A stretch of DNA of 62,918 nucleotides from Prorocentrum cordatum (lineage: Eukaryota; Sar; Dinophyceae; Prorocentrales; Prorocentraceae), in contig CAUYUJ010015713.1 of the NCBI GenBank assembly GCA_963575745.1, positions 64,001 to 126,918 on the forward strand, read 5' to 3'. Below, one piece after another: positions 1 to 13,484 of this stretch. The stretch's first letter is position 1, and every line of letters starts with the position of its first letter. The notes beneath the pieces were generated by a model. That model was given only the letters and a program-made list of their open reading frames with translations, made no database searches and was not told where the DNA came from. The translations under genes and the position numbers were made by a program.

Positions 1-435
1 AGAAATAATGCAATGTTTCTGCCTGCTGTGCTGGAGTGTGTTCGTTAGGGCCCCTTGGCAGGATCTGCGGATTGCTCGTGTTCTGGCGCGCTCTCTTCCA
101 AAACAAAAAGGCGGGAGCCTCGTTCGTGAGGCCATTGCGAAGAAGTTTCATATGGGAACCCCCTTTCCTATGGGGTCCGCTACCCATGTTTCGAATCCGA
201 GCGGGTCATCGGAATCATGTAATAATCGTTATATTTGGCCCCCTGAGGCTTGAACGTGGAAGTATCAGGCAGGAACCTCGTCTGTGAGTGTATTGCGAGG
301 AAGTTTCAGACGGGAGCCTTCTCCCTATGGGGCCCGCCGCTCATGTTTTGAATCCGAGTGGGCCTTCGGGATCCTGGAAGTGTCGGCGCTCTTGGGCCCT
401 TGAGGCCTGGATCTGGAGGAAGTATCAGGCGGGTG
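1..435. repeat. Tandem repeat, unit about 160 bp, about 2.7 copies
   Basis: The segment ending GCGAAGAAGTTTCA near 150 recurs as GCGAGGAAGTTTCA near 308, and GGAAGTATCAGGCAGG near 258 recurs as GGAAGTATCAGGCGGG near 419. The phrases CTATGGGG and GAATCCGAG repeat with the same spacing of about 158-161 bp. Short open frames cross it on the plus strand, but nothing in them resembles a known protein. Confidence 0.75.
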
Positions 436-539
436 ACGGCCGCGCCGTACATCGCCTGGATCTTCGCGCGTGCCACGGACGCAGTGACACGGACGACGTG
501 CAGGGGTCCTTTTTCACAAGCAATCGCATCACCACTTCG

Positions 540-850
540 GGCCCGTACCTATCGTGTTGTACCTCGACGATTCCCTGCTGCTGGAGCCCACGAGCAGTAT
601 CGGCCTCCTGACGGACGTGAGCGAGCTCCGGGACGACGGGCCCCACAAGTACGCGGAGTCAGCACGCCATCGCGGTCTTCTCTCAGATTTTCTGCGTCTT
701 CGAGTTGAAAAGCACGAAGCGATTCGAACCCGGGGGCTCTCTGATCACGTTCTTGGGCTGCACGTGCGAGGGCACGTCCCTCCCGCCAGAGGTCTGGTCC
801 GCCCCTGAAAGCGACGTTGTTTCGGACAACCACGGCGGCGTGGACCCTCG
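540..850 (+). pseudogene. Possible reverse-transcriptase remnant (YLDD motif)
   Basis: A frame through 554-690 reads VLYLDDSLLLE, which fits RT catalytic motif C (YxDD) with hydrophobic flanks. About 40 codons later the frame breaks. The +1 frame, from about 666, continues with FELKSTKRFEPG and ITFLG, which resemble the conserved K...P...FLG block that follows motif C in LTR- and DIRS-type RTs. No motif A or B could be placed upstream because the 160-bp repeat starts there. The reading is a fragment of an old retroelement with one frameshift. The alternative is chance in GC-rich DNA, because only two short blocks support it. Confidence 0.35.
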
Positions 851-913
851 GCGCCAGCGCGAGAACTTTCGGCTCGGCTACGGCGCGGGCATCTACTGGA
901 ATACGCTGGCGAG

Positions 914-2152
914 GTGGATCAGCACGCGCGCTCGTCGCGACGCGCGGCGTCTGGGCGTGCCTTCGTTTTCTTGCAGGACGTGGACGAGCGCGGCACGATT
1001 CAGGGCGATCTCGACGCGGGCGGGCGCCTCCTGAACTTCCCGAGCGCGCGCAAAACAGGGGACATCCACGGCGTCTTGCCGGCCCGCGTCGGCACGGAGT
1101 TGCGACGCACGGCATCGCAGGAAGAGCTGAAGAAGAAGAAGAAGAAGCTGGGGCTCGCGCAGGAGCGACGGGCCACCGTCGCACCCTTCGAGTTTCACCC
1201 CGTGGACGAGCGCCGGCACGAGGAGCGCCCGCGGGGCCAGCTCTCCCGCCCCCGCTACCTACCGCGGGGAATTTGTTGCAGGCGCGCGGCTTGGAGCCCC
1301 CGATCTACCGGGAGGTCGCCGGGCTGCTGGGTAAGGCGCCAACGACGACGGCGAGGCCGAGGCGCGGGCGAGGAGCTCGCGCGTGTTCAGGTCCATCGAG
1401 CAGGAGTTCACGCGGCAGAGCTCGGGGCCGCACGCCGCGCACCGCTCGGCGCGCGCCATCCGGCGTACGCGTCGCACTTCGCCTCCGCGCTGTCGCAGGG
1501 CCATGCGCTGCGCAAGGGCGTCACCATCGATTGCGCGAGGGGCGCGGGCGCTGGTCGCGCGGGCGCGTCGGACGAGCAGCGGTTCACGCTCCCCCGCGCC
1601 ACGCGCGCGGGGAGCATGCTGATCCTGCGGCCGCCGCCGCGGGAGTTCCTGGAACGAGGGCCGCCGGCATCCTCGTGGACGGCGTTCCTGGAGTTCGACA
1701 TCAGAGCGGACAGCGCCAGGGCAAAGGCGGAACAGCTCGCGGCTGAGCTGGGTTTCGTGCTGCCCCCCGCCCGGGCGCGGTGGCGCCCCGCCCGGAGCCC
1801 GCTGGGTTTCCCCAGCTGCTTGGTTTCGCGCGCCAACGGCGCGCGGGGTTGCCCCGACGGCCTGGCCCGCGGGGTTGGCCCCGACCGCTGCGCGATTTCG
1901 CCGTCGGAGCACGGGCCCCCGCCAGGCGCGGCGGCGAGGGCACCGAGGAAAATCTACGCGCGCGCTCCTGCCAGGAGGAAGGAGAGGCGCAGGAGGAGAA
2001 CGAGCGCGGCGGCGATGGAGGAGGGGGAGAAGGAGGAGGAGGAGTTGGAGGAGGGCAAGGCAAAGGCCGAGGAAGAAAAGGAACATGAGGAGGACAGGGT
2101 GGAAGTGGGGGAGGCGGAGGAGGAGGAGGAGACGGAAAAGGAAAAAGACTGA
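914..2152 (+). CDS. Hypothetical Arg/Glu-rich open frame
   Basis: An uninterrupted frame of 412 codons. I do not recognise a family. Residues of about 20-95 look protein-like (mixed composition, FVFLQDVDERG, an acidic/lysine patch EELKKKKKKLG, then PFEFHPVDERRHEE). From about residue 100 to 330 it is Arg/Ala/Pro-rich, as expected of any open frame in this GC-rich DNA, and a 338-codon frame is open antisense. The last 80 residues are almost pure Glu/Lys and are encoded by a GGA/GAA microsatellite. It lies directly after the possible RT remnant and could be the continuation of that element. The start codon is unsupported; the ATG used is simply the first in frame. Confidence 0.3.
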   Translation: MDQHARSSRRAASGRAFVFLQDVDERGTIQGDLDAGGRLLNFPSARKTGDIHGVLPARVGTELRRTASQEELKKKKKKLGLAQERRATVAPFEFHPVDERRHEERPRGQLSRPRYLPRGICCRRAAWSPRSTGRSPGCWVRRQRRRRGRGAGEELARVQVHRAGVHAAELGAARRAPLGARHPAYASHFASALSQGHALRKGVTIDCARGAGAGRAGASDEQRFTLPRATRAGSMLILRPPPREFLERGPPASSWTAFLEFDIRADSARAKAEQLAAELGFVLPPARARWRPARSPLGFPSCLVSRANGARGCPDGLARGVGPDRCAISPSEHGPPPGAAARAPRKIYARAPARRKERRRRRTSAAAMEEGEKEEEELEEGKAKAEEEKEHEEDRVEVGEAEEEEETEKEKD

Positions 2153-2245
2153 CAAACGCAACGGGCGGGGCGAGAAGGAACAGGAGGAGGAGAACGAGGA
2201 GGAGGAGGAGGAAGAGGAGGAGGAGGACGGAGAGGGCGGAAGGAA
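1975..2245. repeat. Purine-rich GGA/GAA microsatellite
   Basis: Imperfect GGA, GAG and GAA triplets run for about 270 bp. On the plus strand they encode the acidic tail of the 914-2152 frame; on the minus strand they give Ser/Pro-rich frames. Confidence 0.85.
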
Positions 2246-2249
2246 ACCC

Positions 2250-3240
2250 CCGCCAGACAAAAAACAAAAATGCAAGGGGCTCGCTAAATCGATTCTCGCG
2301 CGGGGTCCGACCGTCGGAGTATTTCATTTGTTCCTCCCAAATCCGCCTGATCGACCCGGCGCAAAGCCGAGCCTTCGCACAGCGGCGCGAAGCGTCGGTT
2401 TTGGTCGGCCGCAGCGCCAGCCGGAATCCTTTGGGTGCTCGCGGCCGCCTGCGCCTGCCAGGAGGTGCCCCCGGCGGGGGCGGCGTGCACGGCAGCTGTG
2501 CGGGCAGAGCTGTGCGGGCAGCTGTGCTGGACATGGCCCGTGGCCCGGCACGACGTTCGAAGGCGGCAAAGAAGGGGTTGATGTCCAGAGGGGAATGGAC
2601 ATCATTGCGAGGGCAATGCTATTTCCCCACATGTCATGGCGCCTCTTTTTGTTTCAATACGTCCCTGGCCCCCCCCCCCCCCGGCCGTAGGCCGCGCACG
2701 GGCCGCTGGCCACGATTTGCGCCCCCCCCTGGACGCCCCCCTCTTGGCCGCCCACGAAGAAAGGAAGAAGGAGGGAGGAGGCAGGACCCTCGCCCTCTCC
2801 GCCTCGCCTGGGCTGGGGCCCCTGGGAGGTGCAGGAGCTGTCCGAGCAGCTGGCGAAGGTGCAGGAGGAGCTGTCCGAGGCGTTGGGCCAACTTGTCGTT
2901 GTCGTCCTCCTCTTCTTCCTCCTCCTCCTCCTCCTCCTCCTTGATCCTCTTCCTCTGATCGGCCCCGTCGCTTCTCCTCCCTTGTCCCTTGTTTTCTCTG
3001 CTCAATTATTCCTCTTCCCCCTCCTCACTTCTCTGAGCCATCCCCCAGTATATAAGTGGTCGACGGGACCTGGGGACTGATGCACACCCGGCGCCTTTGG
3101 CTGTTCTCGTCTCCTCCTTGCCCTCACCCTTGGATTCGCAATTGTGTTACATAGTTAGAGACGCTTGGCAGGCTTGGTCGCAGCTGCACGCTTGCCGGAC
3201 GCAATGGTTCAGCCTCCCCTCACGCCCTTCGCGGTGATCT
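2250..3240. other. No supported gene; C-run and TCC microsatellite
   Basis: Holds a run of 14 C near 2670, a CTTCCT/CTC microsatellite at about 2905-2942, and AGTATATAAGTGG near 3048, which looks like a TATA box although dinoflagellate promoters generally lack one. Open frames on both strands are low-complexity shadows. Confidence 0.5.
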
Positions 3241-4225
3241 CATCCCTTGCTCCGCATTGCGCCGATAGTCAACAAAATCTCTGAGCCATGCCCCGCCCGT
3301 GTGCGCCCGCCCGCTGGAGGCTCGCAGCGGGCGATGCGGCGGTCGACTTGCGAGTGGCAGCGCCGCCGCGAGCCAGGGAGAGCTGCTCCGGCGTCGGCGG
3401 CGCGGGCTGGAAGGGCCGAGCACACGCACGGTAGGGGGGAGCGCGCCTCGCAGGAGGCGGTAACGGAGGTCTGCCGCATGGGCCGCATGCGCTGGGCGCG
3501 CCCTGAAGCAAACACACGAGAACCAGGGGCCCATGGAGCGCACGACTCGAGCGCTCGAGCCACGGGTGGGAGGGCTCCCGACCAGGTGCCACCCTTCCGG
3601 GTGCCCCTTCCTGTCCCTGCAAGGCGGGTCCTGGCCCTCGTGGCTCCGCCGTCCAGGTGATGGGGGGGGACTCAGCAGTGTGATTCCCCGCAGCAGCCCC
3701 TTCGATCATGGATTGGAGGAGTGAAGAGAGAGCCACTGGAAATCCCTTCCGGGTCCATGCACCCAGGCGGGACACCAGGGCGAGCTGGGCGCAGGGGGGC
3801 GGCCGGGGGCGGCCGCCTCGCGCGGCCCGGGCGCGGGGACGGGGCCAATTGGAGTCGGGCGCCCCTCTGAGCGCGGGAGGCCCTGAGGAGGGGGCCCGCC
3901 CGTGGCCTTGAGCCAGAGGGTACGGTGCACGGCCGCAGGAACGATTGCGAGAACCACGGGCTCCCAAGAGGAAGCACGAGGACCTGGGCGCCAGCTGCTG
4001 CACTCGGCGAGGTTTTGCGGGGCCCGCAGTGGGACAAGCGAACGTTTGATATTGCTGCGGAGAGGCGGAGGGGGACGGGGCGCACGGTCGCCGTTCACCA
4101 CGATGTACGCGGAGACTAAAGCCACCCAGCGCCGAGCTGTGGCTAACAGATGCGCCTACTTCTCCAGAGATGGCAAGAACCTGGTTGCGCATTGACCTAC
4201 CTTCCTGAGGGCCTGTGTCATTTTT
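3240..4225. other. GC-rich stretch without a supported gene
   Basis: Long frames are open on both strands at once (137 codons plus, 321 codons minus). That is typical of stop-poor GC-rich DNA and not evidence of coding. I recognise no domain, repeat or RNA here. Confidence 0.45.
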
Positions 4226-4600
4226 GTTTTGCACGTCGCGCGCTTTCTACCCCTCTTCATTCACATTGCTGGATCGGGGCTTGTTTTGTATACAGAATTG
4301 TACCACATTCCCATGGCAGCTTACTGGCCCACAGTCGACATCTTTATTTTATTCCTGATGCGGATAATTTTTTCGTATTACACACCAGGGCACAACTTTC
4401 CAGAGCACGCTTGGCTATACCAACGCAGCTTGGAAAGGAGCGAACTCGCCATCGCAAAGTTGATCTGGACCCAATTTTGATAGGCATCGATGGGCATTCA
4501 TGTCTACGTTAGTGCTGAGTCCGCAGTGCACTGCGCTTTGCGGAAGCACGAGATACGGATCACCCGTTGAGGCTCCGAGAACGCTTGGCCCTGCAGTGCA
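4225..4600 (+). other. AT-richer island with an 83-codon frame (4229-4480)
   Basis: Base composition drops abruptly compared with the flanks. The frame is hydrophobic at its start (ARFLPLFIHIAGSGLVLYTE) and again at DIFILFLMRIIFSYY, so it could form two membrane segments. There is no recognisable family and no second line of support. It may be a unique-sequence patch or an exon. Confidence 0.2.
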
Positions 4601-4614
4601 GTGCAGTCCTCATC

Positions 4615-4655
4615 TCTTTTTTTTTTGTTTCTCTCTCTCTCTCTCTTTTCTTCTG
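4615..4655. repeat. Poly-T followed by CT microsatellite
   Basis: A T-run of about nine followed by about ten CT units. It is a pyrimidine-only tract on the plus strand. Confidence 0.8.
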
Positions 4656-4659
4656 CTCC

Positions 4660-5310
4660 TCGCTCCTCCGCGCGCACCCTCGCGCCCGCCCTCGACATCC
4701 TCTCCTGCATTCTGAATGCGTCCGCACCCGAGTGCGAGGGGTTGGGATGTACATATTATTGTCGTGCCAGCGGTCGTATGGCAAGCATTGCGCGACGATC
4801 ATAATCGCAAGCAATTGAGGTATCGCCAGGGGTTAAGCAGAACGCGCTTTCCTTCATGCCCGCCATACAGAACGCGTGGCCACATATTAGAAAGCACACC
4901 CCAAGTCTGATCTCAGGGGCAACCGAGAAAGAAGGATGCCTGCTCATCGCCGCATTGCTGGCGCGGACCAGCCCGCGAGGGAGTGCACGCCTCGCCAATC
5001 CCAGCGGGGGCCTCCGGCCCGAATCACCGTGGTTGCGTTGCTCTGGCGCGCGCGCGCGCCAGCAGGCGCGAAGCGATCAGGGCTCGAAGCTCGCAGCCGC
5101 CAGGGCCCCGAGGAGAGCCGGCGCCAGAGAAGCGCAGGCTGGGCGCACAGAAGGAGGCGCGGGGGCACGCAGGGGGCGCCCAGCGCCCAGCGCTCGTAGC
5201 GCCCCTCGGGATGAGGCACGGATGGCGCCGGGTAACACCACGGATCGATGATCCCCAGGGCACGTGTCGGCCCAATGCTCGTGAGTGTTTGATCCCTCCC
5301 TCGCTCGTCC
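4660..5310. other. No supported gene
   Basis: Mixed-composition DNA followed by GC-rich sequence (CGCGCGCGCG near 5047). Frames are open on both strands without recognisable domains. Confidence 0.4.
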
Positions 5311-5319
5311 CCTCTCTCG

Positions 5320-5735
5320 TCCGAACAGGCACACGCGCACACGCACCCACGCACACGCACACGCATACGCACACGCACACACACATACCCACACCCACAC
5401 CCACACCCACACCCACACTCACACCCACACCCACACCCCACACCACCCCACACCACAACACAAGACAAGGCAACACAACACAAGACAGCACAACACAACA
5501 CAACATAACACATAACAACACAACACACCACAACGAAGCACCACACGACACAACACAACAAACACAATGCAACACACCATAACACACCACAACACAACAC
5601 AACACACCACAGCACAACGCAACGCAACGCACCACAACACAACACATCACAACACAACACACCACAACCCAACACAGCACAGCACAACACAGCACAGCAC
5701 GCCACAACACACACACAACACACACAAACATGAGC
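5320..5735. repeat. Compound satellite: CA, then CACACC, then degenerate AACAC pentamer
   Basis: Begins as CACGCA/CACA repeats (5330-5390), becomes ACACCC hexamers (5390-5450), then a degenerate AACAC pentamer to about 5730. The gradual change of unit within one A/C-only strand suggests slippage with unit turnover. All long open frames here are products of the repeat. Confidence 0.9.
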
Positions 5736-5739
5736 GACG

Positions 5740-6095
5740 CACAACAACAGGGTCGTCTGCGCCGACATGGGCGCGCAAGCTGCCCGCGTAAGGTCGCGCG
5801 TGAGCGCCTTCTTCTCCAAAGTAGCGTTCCGCGCTGGCGGCCCGCCTAATGCGCCACCGCGTAAGCTCGCCACGCCACCTCGTGCAAGGCCCGTCTTTGA
5901 TCGTCGCTCACGTGTTCGGAGGTCCACGCGGGTTGCTTGGATCGGCCCTGGAATTCCGATGGTTCGGGACTGCCTCTCTCGGGACCCGCCACGGGAGGCA
6001 CGAGGAGTGTCAGCGCGGACCACGCGCGCCGTCGCTCCTGCTGCGCGTGCTGCTCGCTCGCTTCTTATTGTACAGAGGCCTCAGATTGTAGGGTT
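5740..6095. other. No supported gene
   Basis: GC-rich sequence lying between the AACAC satellite and the presumed 5' region of the LINE. Nothing recognisable. Confidence 0.4.
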
Positions 6096-6099
6096 CGTT

Positions 6100-6190
6100 T
6101 CGATTCCGACCCTGTTCGGTTCGACTTCAGATCGTGGTCATTTTGATTCCGACCCTGTTTGGCTCAAGGTATCAAATCGAGGTCGTTTCG
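6100..6190. repeat. Two-copy tandem repeat, about 43 bp
   Basis: GATTCCGACCCTGTTCGG (near 6102) and GATTCCGACCCTGTTTGG (near 6145) head two alignable units. Related GATTCCG/TTCGACTTCG words recur at 10735-10805, on the far side of the LINE. This could mark the two ends of the same insertion or a local repeat family. Confidence 0.6.
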
Positions 6191-6256
6191 GGGAGGGTGC
6201 GCCGAGCCACACTCACCAACATACCATATCCGTTCCCCTACCCTCTAGCTGCCGCG

Positions 6257-7333
6257 ATGCCGGCAGAGAAGCACCACATGGGGACGCTTCTTGGTGGAGA
6301 GCGTAAGCAAGCTCGCCTCGATTCCCCGCTGAACCAGATGGATGGCGACGACGAAGGTGGCGCTGTGCGGTCACCTATGCGGCAACCGGACTTCAGCCAA
6401 ACAATGGAGAGGACAGGGGGCGAGAACTCGTCCGTGGCGGGTGGCGGGAAGACGAAGGATCAGGAGGAGGAGGATCTTGTCAGCATGATGAAGTCCATGA
6501 TGAAGGATATGAGAAATATCACGGGGAGATGAGAGGATTAGCCAAGGAGAACAGGAAAGCCATACAGGAGGCGAATGAGCAGGCGAACTCCGCCAAGAAG
6601 TGCGCGGAGCAGACTCGCTCGGACCTGACGGCCATGGAGGACCAGGTGAACAATATCAGGGAAAGCACCATCACGAAGGAGGATATCCAGAATATCGTGC
6701 TGGAGACCATGTCGTCGCGCGGGTTTGCCACGAAGCACGTTCACGGACTTGCCGCCTGCTGCCCGGACGGTGGCGGTGATCGGGGGTACGTCGGCGGCGG
6801 ACGGCCTAGAGGAGTCGGCGATTTGGGTCTCGCGGAACTCGGAGAAGGCTGGTCTCAAGCGGCCCGACGATATGTTCGTGAAAGGGGATGCGTTTGAGGG
6901 TTTCTTCTTCGCGAGCTTTCCAAACGGCGCGAGCATGGGCCAGGCCGTCGAGTATTTCAGGGACCAGAGCTTGAAGTACAAGGGGCAACAGGTCTGGGGC
7001 CAACAAGATCGACCGCTACACGAACGAGTGCGTCTTTCTTTCCTCTTCGGCTTCAAGCGGATGCTGACGGAGTGGGGGTTCAATAGGAAGGCGATTTGGA
7101 TCGACGAGGGCACATTCTCAATGGCAGAGGCGGGCGAGTCCATCATGAGCGCCGACGTGGACAACGGCAAGCTGAAGGTGAAGTGGCTGGCCAAGACATG
7201 GGAGGAGTGGGAGGACCTGGTGAAGGCTGTCCAGCTGCAGGGGTTGATCACCAAGGCCGAGGCGAAGCTAACGGCCGCGAAGATCCGGAACTCCAAGGGC
7301 AAAGGGAAGGGCGCGCCTGGCTCCGGCCAGTGA
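6257..7333 (+). pseudogene. LINE ORF1-like protein, frameshifted
   Basis: Starts at an ATG in MPAEKHHMGTL and reads in three segments: frame 2 to 6532 (acidic/Met-rich), frame 1 from about 6529 to 6720 (heptad-like AKENRKAIQEANEQANSAKK, probable coiled coil), then frame 2 again to the TGA at 7331-7333. The last segment (about 200 residues: VAVIGGTSAADGLEESAIWV, GDAFEGFFFASFPNG, a Lys/Gly tail) has the size and position of an RNA-binding ORF1p C-terminal domain. It sits about 100 bp upstream of the endonuclease domain of ORF2. ORF1p of LINEs binds its own RNA as a coiled-coil trimer; that role is assigned from position and architecture, not from a diagnostic motif. Two frame changes make this copy inactive. 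Confidence 0.5.
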
Positions 7334-7429
7334 CGGGGCCCTGGGTGCGTCGGCGCAGTTGTGTTTTCACCCCGTGACCATTGTGAAGGCGACGGCGCGG
7401 AACACCCTCGGGGAGGACAGCTCGGCGGA

Positions 7430-10590
<3,161 letters not shown>

Positions 10591-10734
10591 TGATATGTGC
10601 GTTCGGAACATCGGCGCCCCCTAGTTGGAGTGGGGAGTGGGCGAAGCAGCTGCGCCCACTTCTTCGCGCTCGCTCGAGTGCTGATGCACGTCGCGCCGAC
10701 GCGCCGTAGGGCGCATGGCGCACCTCGCCTCGCC

Positions 10735-10870
10735 TCGGTTCGACTTCGACCGACTCCGATTCCGATTCGTTTCGACTTCGGATTCCGATGTGGATTCCGT
10801 TTTCTCAAGTGAGGCCGCGCTGGCCTTCCGATTTCCGCCGATTCGACCTCTTCCGATTTGGCTGCCGATT
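10735..10870. repeat. Imperfect TTCGACTTC / GATTCCG repeats
   Basis: Short words TTCGACTTCG, GATTCCGATT and TTTCCGCCGATT repeat irregularly. The vocabulary is the same as that of the 6100-6190 repeat on the other side of the LINE. Confidence 0.5.
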
Positions 10871-10937
10871 TCCGCCGATCCGATCTGGAGGCTCGAGGGC
10901 CCCCTCCCTCCCGCGCGTCGGCGAGCTCGCCCCCCGC

Positions 10938-11010
10938 GCCCCCCCCCCCCCCCCCCCCCCCTTCAAGCGCGACTTGGGGCCGTTGGGGGGGGGGGGGGGG
11001 GGGGGGGGCA
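10938..11010. repeat. C-run and G-run forming a potential hairpin
   Basis: About 23 consecutive C end near 10961. About 22 consecutive G begin near 10987. They are separated by about 25 bp, so the strand can fold C-arm against G-arm. Confidence 0.85.
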
Positions 11011-11188
11011 GCCGACTACCGCGCGCGGCTCGGTCGTTCCTTAGGCATGCGTTATCCGTCGTTCCTCGAGCGCTTTGTCGCCCCCGGCAAGCGGGGGCCA
11101 GCGGGTGCAGGGCAGGGCGCGCTGCCCAACAGCGGCCGCTGTCGGCTTTAGACGACGTTTGCCGTTTGACATCGCGCCCACTTATTGC

Positions 11189-11347
11189 AAGTCGGGCCTG
11201 TCCCTCTACAGGGGGAATATTCGAAAATATTCCGAAAATAATCCTGGGGCGATGTGCTTGGTTATGTTTGATAATTTCTGGGCATGTGTTTGAACTAGTT
11301 TTAGCTTTCGTCCAACATTTGCCTGTGGGGGGGCATGCCCGACCTAA
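11189..11347. mobile_element. Short TIR element, copy A
   Basis: The left end reads AAGTCGGGCCTGTCCCTCTA. The right end is its near reverse complement (GCCTGTGGGGGGGCATGCCC then GACCTAA). The interior has AATATTCGAAAATATTCCG next to the left end and TTTCGTCCAACATTTGCCTG next to the right end, both recurring in copies B and C. At about 160 bp without coding capacity it fits a miniature inverted-repeat element. I could not settle the target duplication. Confidence 0.75.
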
Positions 11348-11349
11348 CG

Positions 11350-11750
11350 CATGTCCCGTATTCGACGCGGGCGTGTCAAGGAGGAGCCGGATGTTGATGG
11401 CCGCGCCTTCCTGCTCGGGAACATCGGGTCGCTGAGCTCCCTCGGCGAGGCGACAGTGGTCGAGCGCGCCCAGTGGCTGGGCAAGGGCGAAAATCAGCAC
11501 CCGCCAAAGCACTCGGGCCGGCCTTCTGCCCCTGAACCCGCGCAAGTGACGGGCCCCTTTGGGGGGGGCCGTGGCGAACGAGGCGAGAGCGCTGGAGCTG
11601 GGCCCAGGGAGCTAGAGGTCCAGTTCGCGCTCCCTGCCACTACTGCGCACGCTTCCAGCGGAAGTGGTGGATTCAAAATGTCTTTCGAGTATTGAGAGGA
11701 GTACGCCGGAGAGAACAGCGCAGACGATCCCCATGCGGTCCTCGGGCTGT
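11350..11750. other. No supported gene
   Basis: GC-rich single-copy-looking DNA. A 114-codon plus-strand frame (11351-11695) has no recognisable domain. Confidence 0.35.
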
Positions 11751-11752
11751 CT

Positions 11753-12184
11753 GTGAGCGAAGTGGCGCTGATGGAGGCCGACCCCGCCGTCTACGCAGCC
11801 AACCAAGCCAGATCTTTACAAGCAACGAGGGGACAGCTCGGGCTCGACACGGACGACTCTGCCAGCGAGACCGACCAGGAGGACTTCGAGGAGCAGGACG
11901 CCCTGCTCGACGTCGCCCCCCGCGCCGAGCGCCACAACGTGCCGCTGCGGGTGGCGTGGGCGGACCTGGGGGACTCTGAGAGCGAGCGCGACCAGGCCAA
12001 TCCAGAACAGAAAGGCGGTCCTGGACAGAACGCGCAGCGAGGGAATTTCTCGGGTTCGATTCTGCCAGCGAGACCGACCAGGATGACCTCGGGAGCAGGA
12101 CGCCCTGCTCGTCGCCCACGGGCAAGTGGGGGGGCGTTTTTGTCATGCAATTTTTCCGAAGCAAGTCGTCGGCGTCGAGCTTGA
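11753..12184 (+). CDS. Hypothetical 143-aa acidic protein with an internal duplication
   Basis: The frame starts MSEVALMEADPAVYAANQ and is mixed and acidic through about residue 90 (DSASETDQEDFEEQDALLD, VAWADLGDSESERDQANPEQ), which is unlike the GC-rich shadows around it. I do not recognise a family. About 63 bp of its DNA (11855-11917, encoding DSASETDQEDFEEQDALLDV) recur at 12058-12117, but in a different reading frame and with small indels, so the C-terminus may be a frameshifted duplicate. Splicing in this lineage could mean that only part is exon. Confidence 0.35.
   Translation: MSEVALMEADPAVYAANQARSLQATRGQLGLDTDDSASETDQEDFEEQDALLDVAPRAERHNVPLRVAWADLGDSESERDQANPEQKGGPGQNAQRGNFSGSILPARPTRMTSGAGRPARRPRASGGAFLSCNFSEASRRRRA
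11855..12117. repeat. Local duplication, about 60 bp copies 203 bp apart
   Basis: CTGCCAGCGAGACCGACCAG is shared by both copies, as is CAGGACGCCCTGCTCG. The second copy has lost bases relative to the first, which changes its reading phase. Confidence 0.85.
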
Positions 12185-12189
12185 CGTGG

Positions 12190-12840
12190 ACTTGTTCAGG
12201 GTTATCAATCCTTGTTCGGTTGCTCTCTTTACTTAGCCCCCAAAAAAGAGTCGCCCGCAGACGCCCCAGCGTTGCTGGAGTCGTGTTTTTGGTTTGGCTC
12301 TTTGCTCACGGTTTCAGTGCACAGCTGCGTCGTTACACAGACATTGATCCGACCGTTTCTGCCAGAAAATTTCGCTGTCCCTCTGCGATCGCACTTGTGT
12401 CAACGCAGACGCGATGCATCGAGGCGCATCAGTTGTTTTGAGAGGCGAGTAGATGACGTATCCTCGTTGCTGTTTGAAAGAATAGATGGGCCTCTCCACC
12501 ACCGGGTCTTCCAGCAAGAGTTCCGTTGAGCCCAGCAGCAGTGCTGCCATATGTACCCTGTGGTACCACGCGTTTCATGGGTAGGACCGGAAAAAGAGGA
12601 CATAGACAAGGCGTGCTCTGCTGCTCCGCAGGGATGCCCGCTACTGAGACGCGTGCCGACCTTGCCGCCAGCGTGTTTTCGCCCACGGACGCTCCGACAT
12701 GCTCAGACTTTGTCAGACGCGCTTGTGCCTGCGTTGACCTTCGCCCCCAAACCTCCGAAGTCGTGCTTCACCAGGGCGGGGCATGTCCAGATGTGGGGGC
12801 CGCCTCGAGGGCGTCCTGGGCGGATCTGGTGCCCCAAAGC
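12190..12840. other. Lower-GC unique-looking DNA without a supported gene
   Basis: Short overlapping frames occur on both strands (up to 132 codons). None has a recognisable motif. The following TIR element starts immediately after. Confidence 0.4.
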
Positions 12841-12843
12841 GCT

Positions 12844-13002
12844 AAGCCGGGCGTGTCCTTCTACAGGGGGACACTATTCAAAATAGTTCAAGCAGTGTCT
12901 GCGGACATTTGCTGGGGTGTTTGAACATGTTTGGTGTATTTTTTGAAAGTGTTTCACATCTCTCGTCCAACATATGCCTGTAGTGGGACACGCCCGACCT
13001 AA
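12844..13002. mobile_element. Short TIR element, copy B
   Basis: The left end AAGCCGGGCGTGTCCTTCTA and the right end TGTAGTGGGACACGCCCGAC then CTAA are inverted repeats of each other and of copy A. The interior keeps CTCGTCCAACATATGCCTG next to the right end. Length is about 159 bp, nearly the same as copy A. Confidence 0.75.
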
Positions 13003-13004
13003 CC

Positions 13005-13365
13005 ATGGTGCCAATCATCCTGAGCTGTCCTGACGCCGCCCTGGTTTTCGTGGGGCGCCTGGCCATGGGACCGCGGATCGTCTGGAGGCATTCCGGAGTC
13101 CCTCCCCCCGAGGGCGAAAAAATAATATTCCGAGTTTCTTAATAAGTGTCGGGGGGGCGTCACCACCGCCGACAGCCCCACTTCGACCCCCGTCGCGGGC
13201 AGCCACCGCGTGCCGAAGGCGCTCCGACCCCCGTCGCGGCGCGACGGCGAGGCGAGGTTGACCCCCGTCGGGGGGGTACCCCGCCACGCTTATTTACAAA
13301 CCCGGAGTAGGCATGTGCGTCACCGATCCTTGATCTTCTTCCTCCGCCGTCATCCCCCTCGACAC
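13005..13365. other. No supported gene
   Basis: GC-rich; it contains a short repeat of GACCCCCGTCGCGG (near 13184, 13227 and 13260). Minus-strand frames are shadows. Confidence 0.4.
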
Positions 13366-13367
13366 CC

Positions 13368-13370
13368 GGA

Positions 13371-13412
<42 letters not shown>
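13368..13412. repeat. GAC trinucleotide repeat
   Basis: About 14 GAC units. They encode poly-Asp in one plus frame and poly-Thr in another. Confidence 0.95.
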
Positions 13413-13413
<1 letters not shown>

Positions 13414-13484
13414 GACGATCGAAGAGTTCGGCGTGGCGGGCCGCCGAGGTTTCTGCGCTCGTGGAGGGGAGGGAGTCTTGAGCG

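Noticed and set aside
3269-4234. A 321-codon minus-strand ORF
   Set aside because: Stop-poor GC-rich DNA: overlapping plus frames are also open, composition is Arg/Ala/Pro/Gly, and there is no motif.
6156-6168. TGTTTGGCTCAAG, similar to the end of the dinoflagellate spliced leader (TTTTGGCTCAAG), upstream of the LINE ORF1
   Set aside because: The stretch aligns with the neighbouring 43-bp repeat unit (TGTTCGGTTCGAC at 6113), so the match is a repeat variant. The upstream half of the leader is absent.
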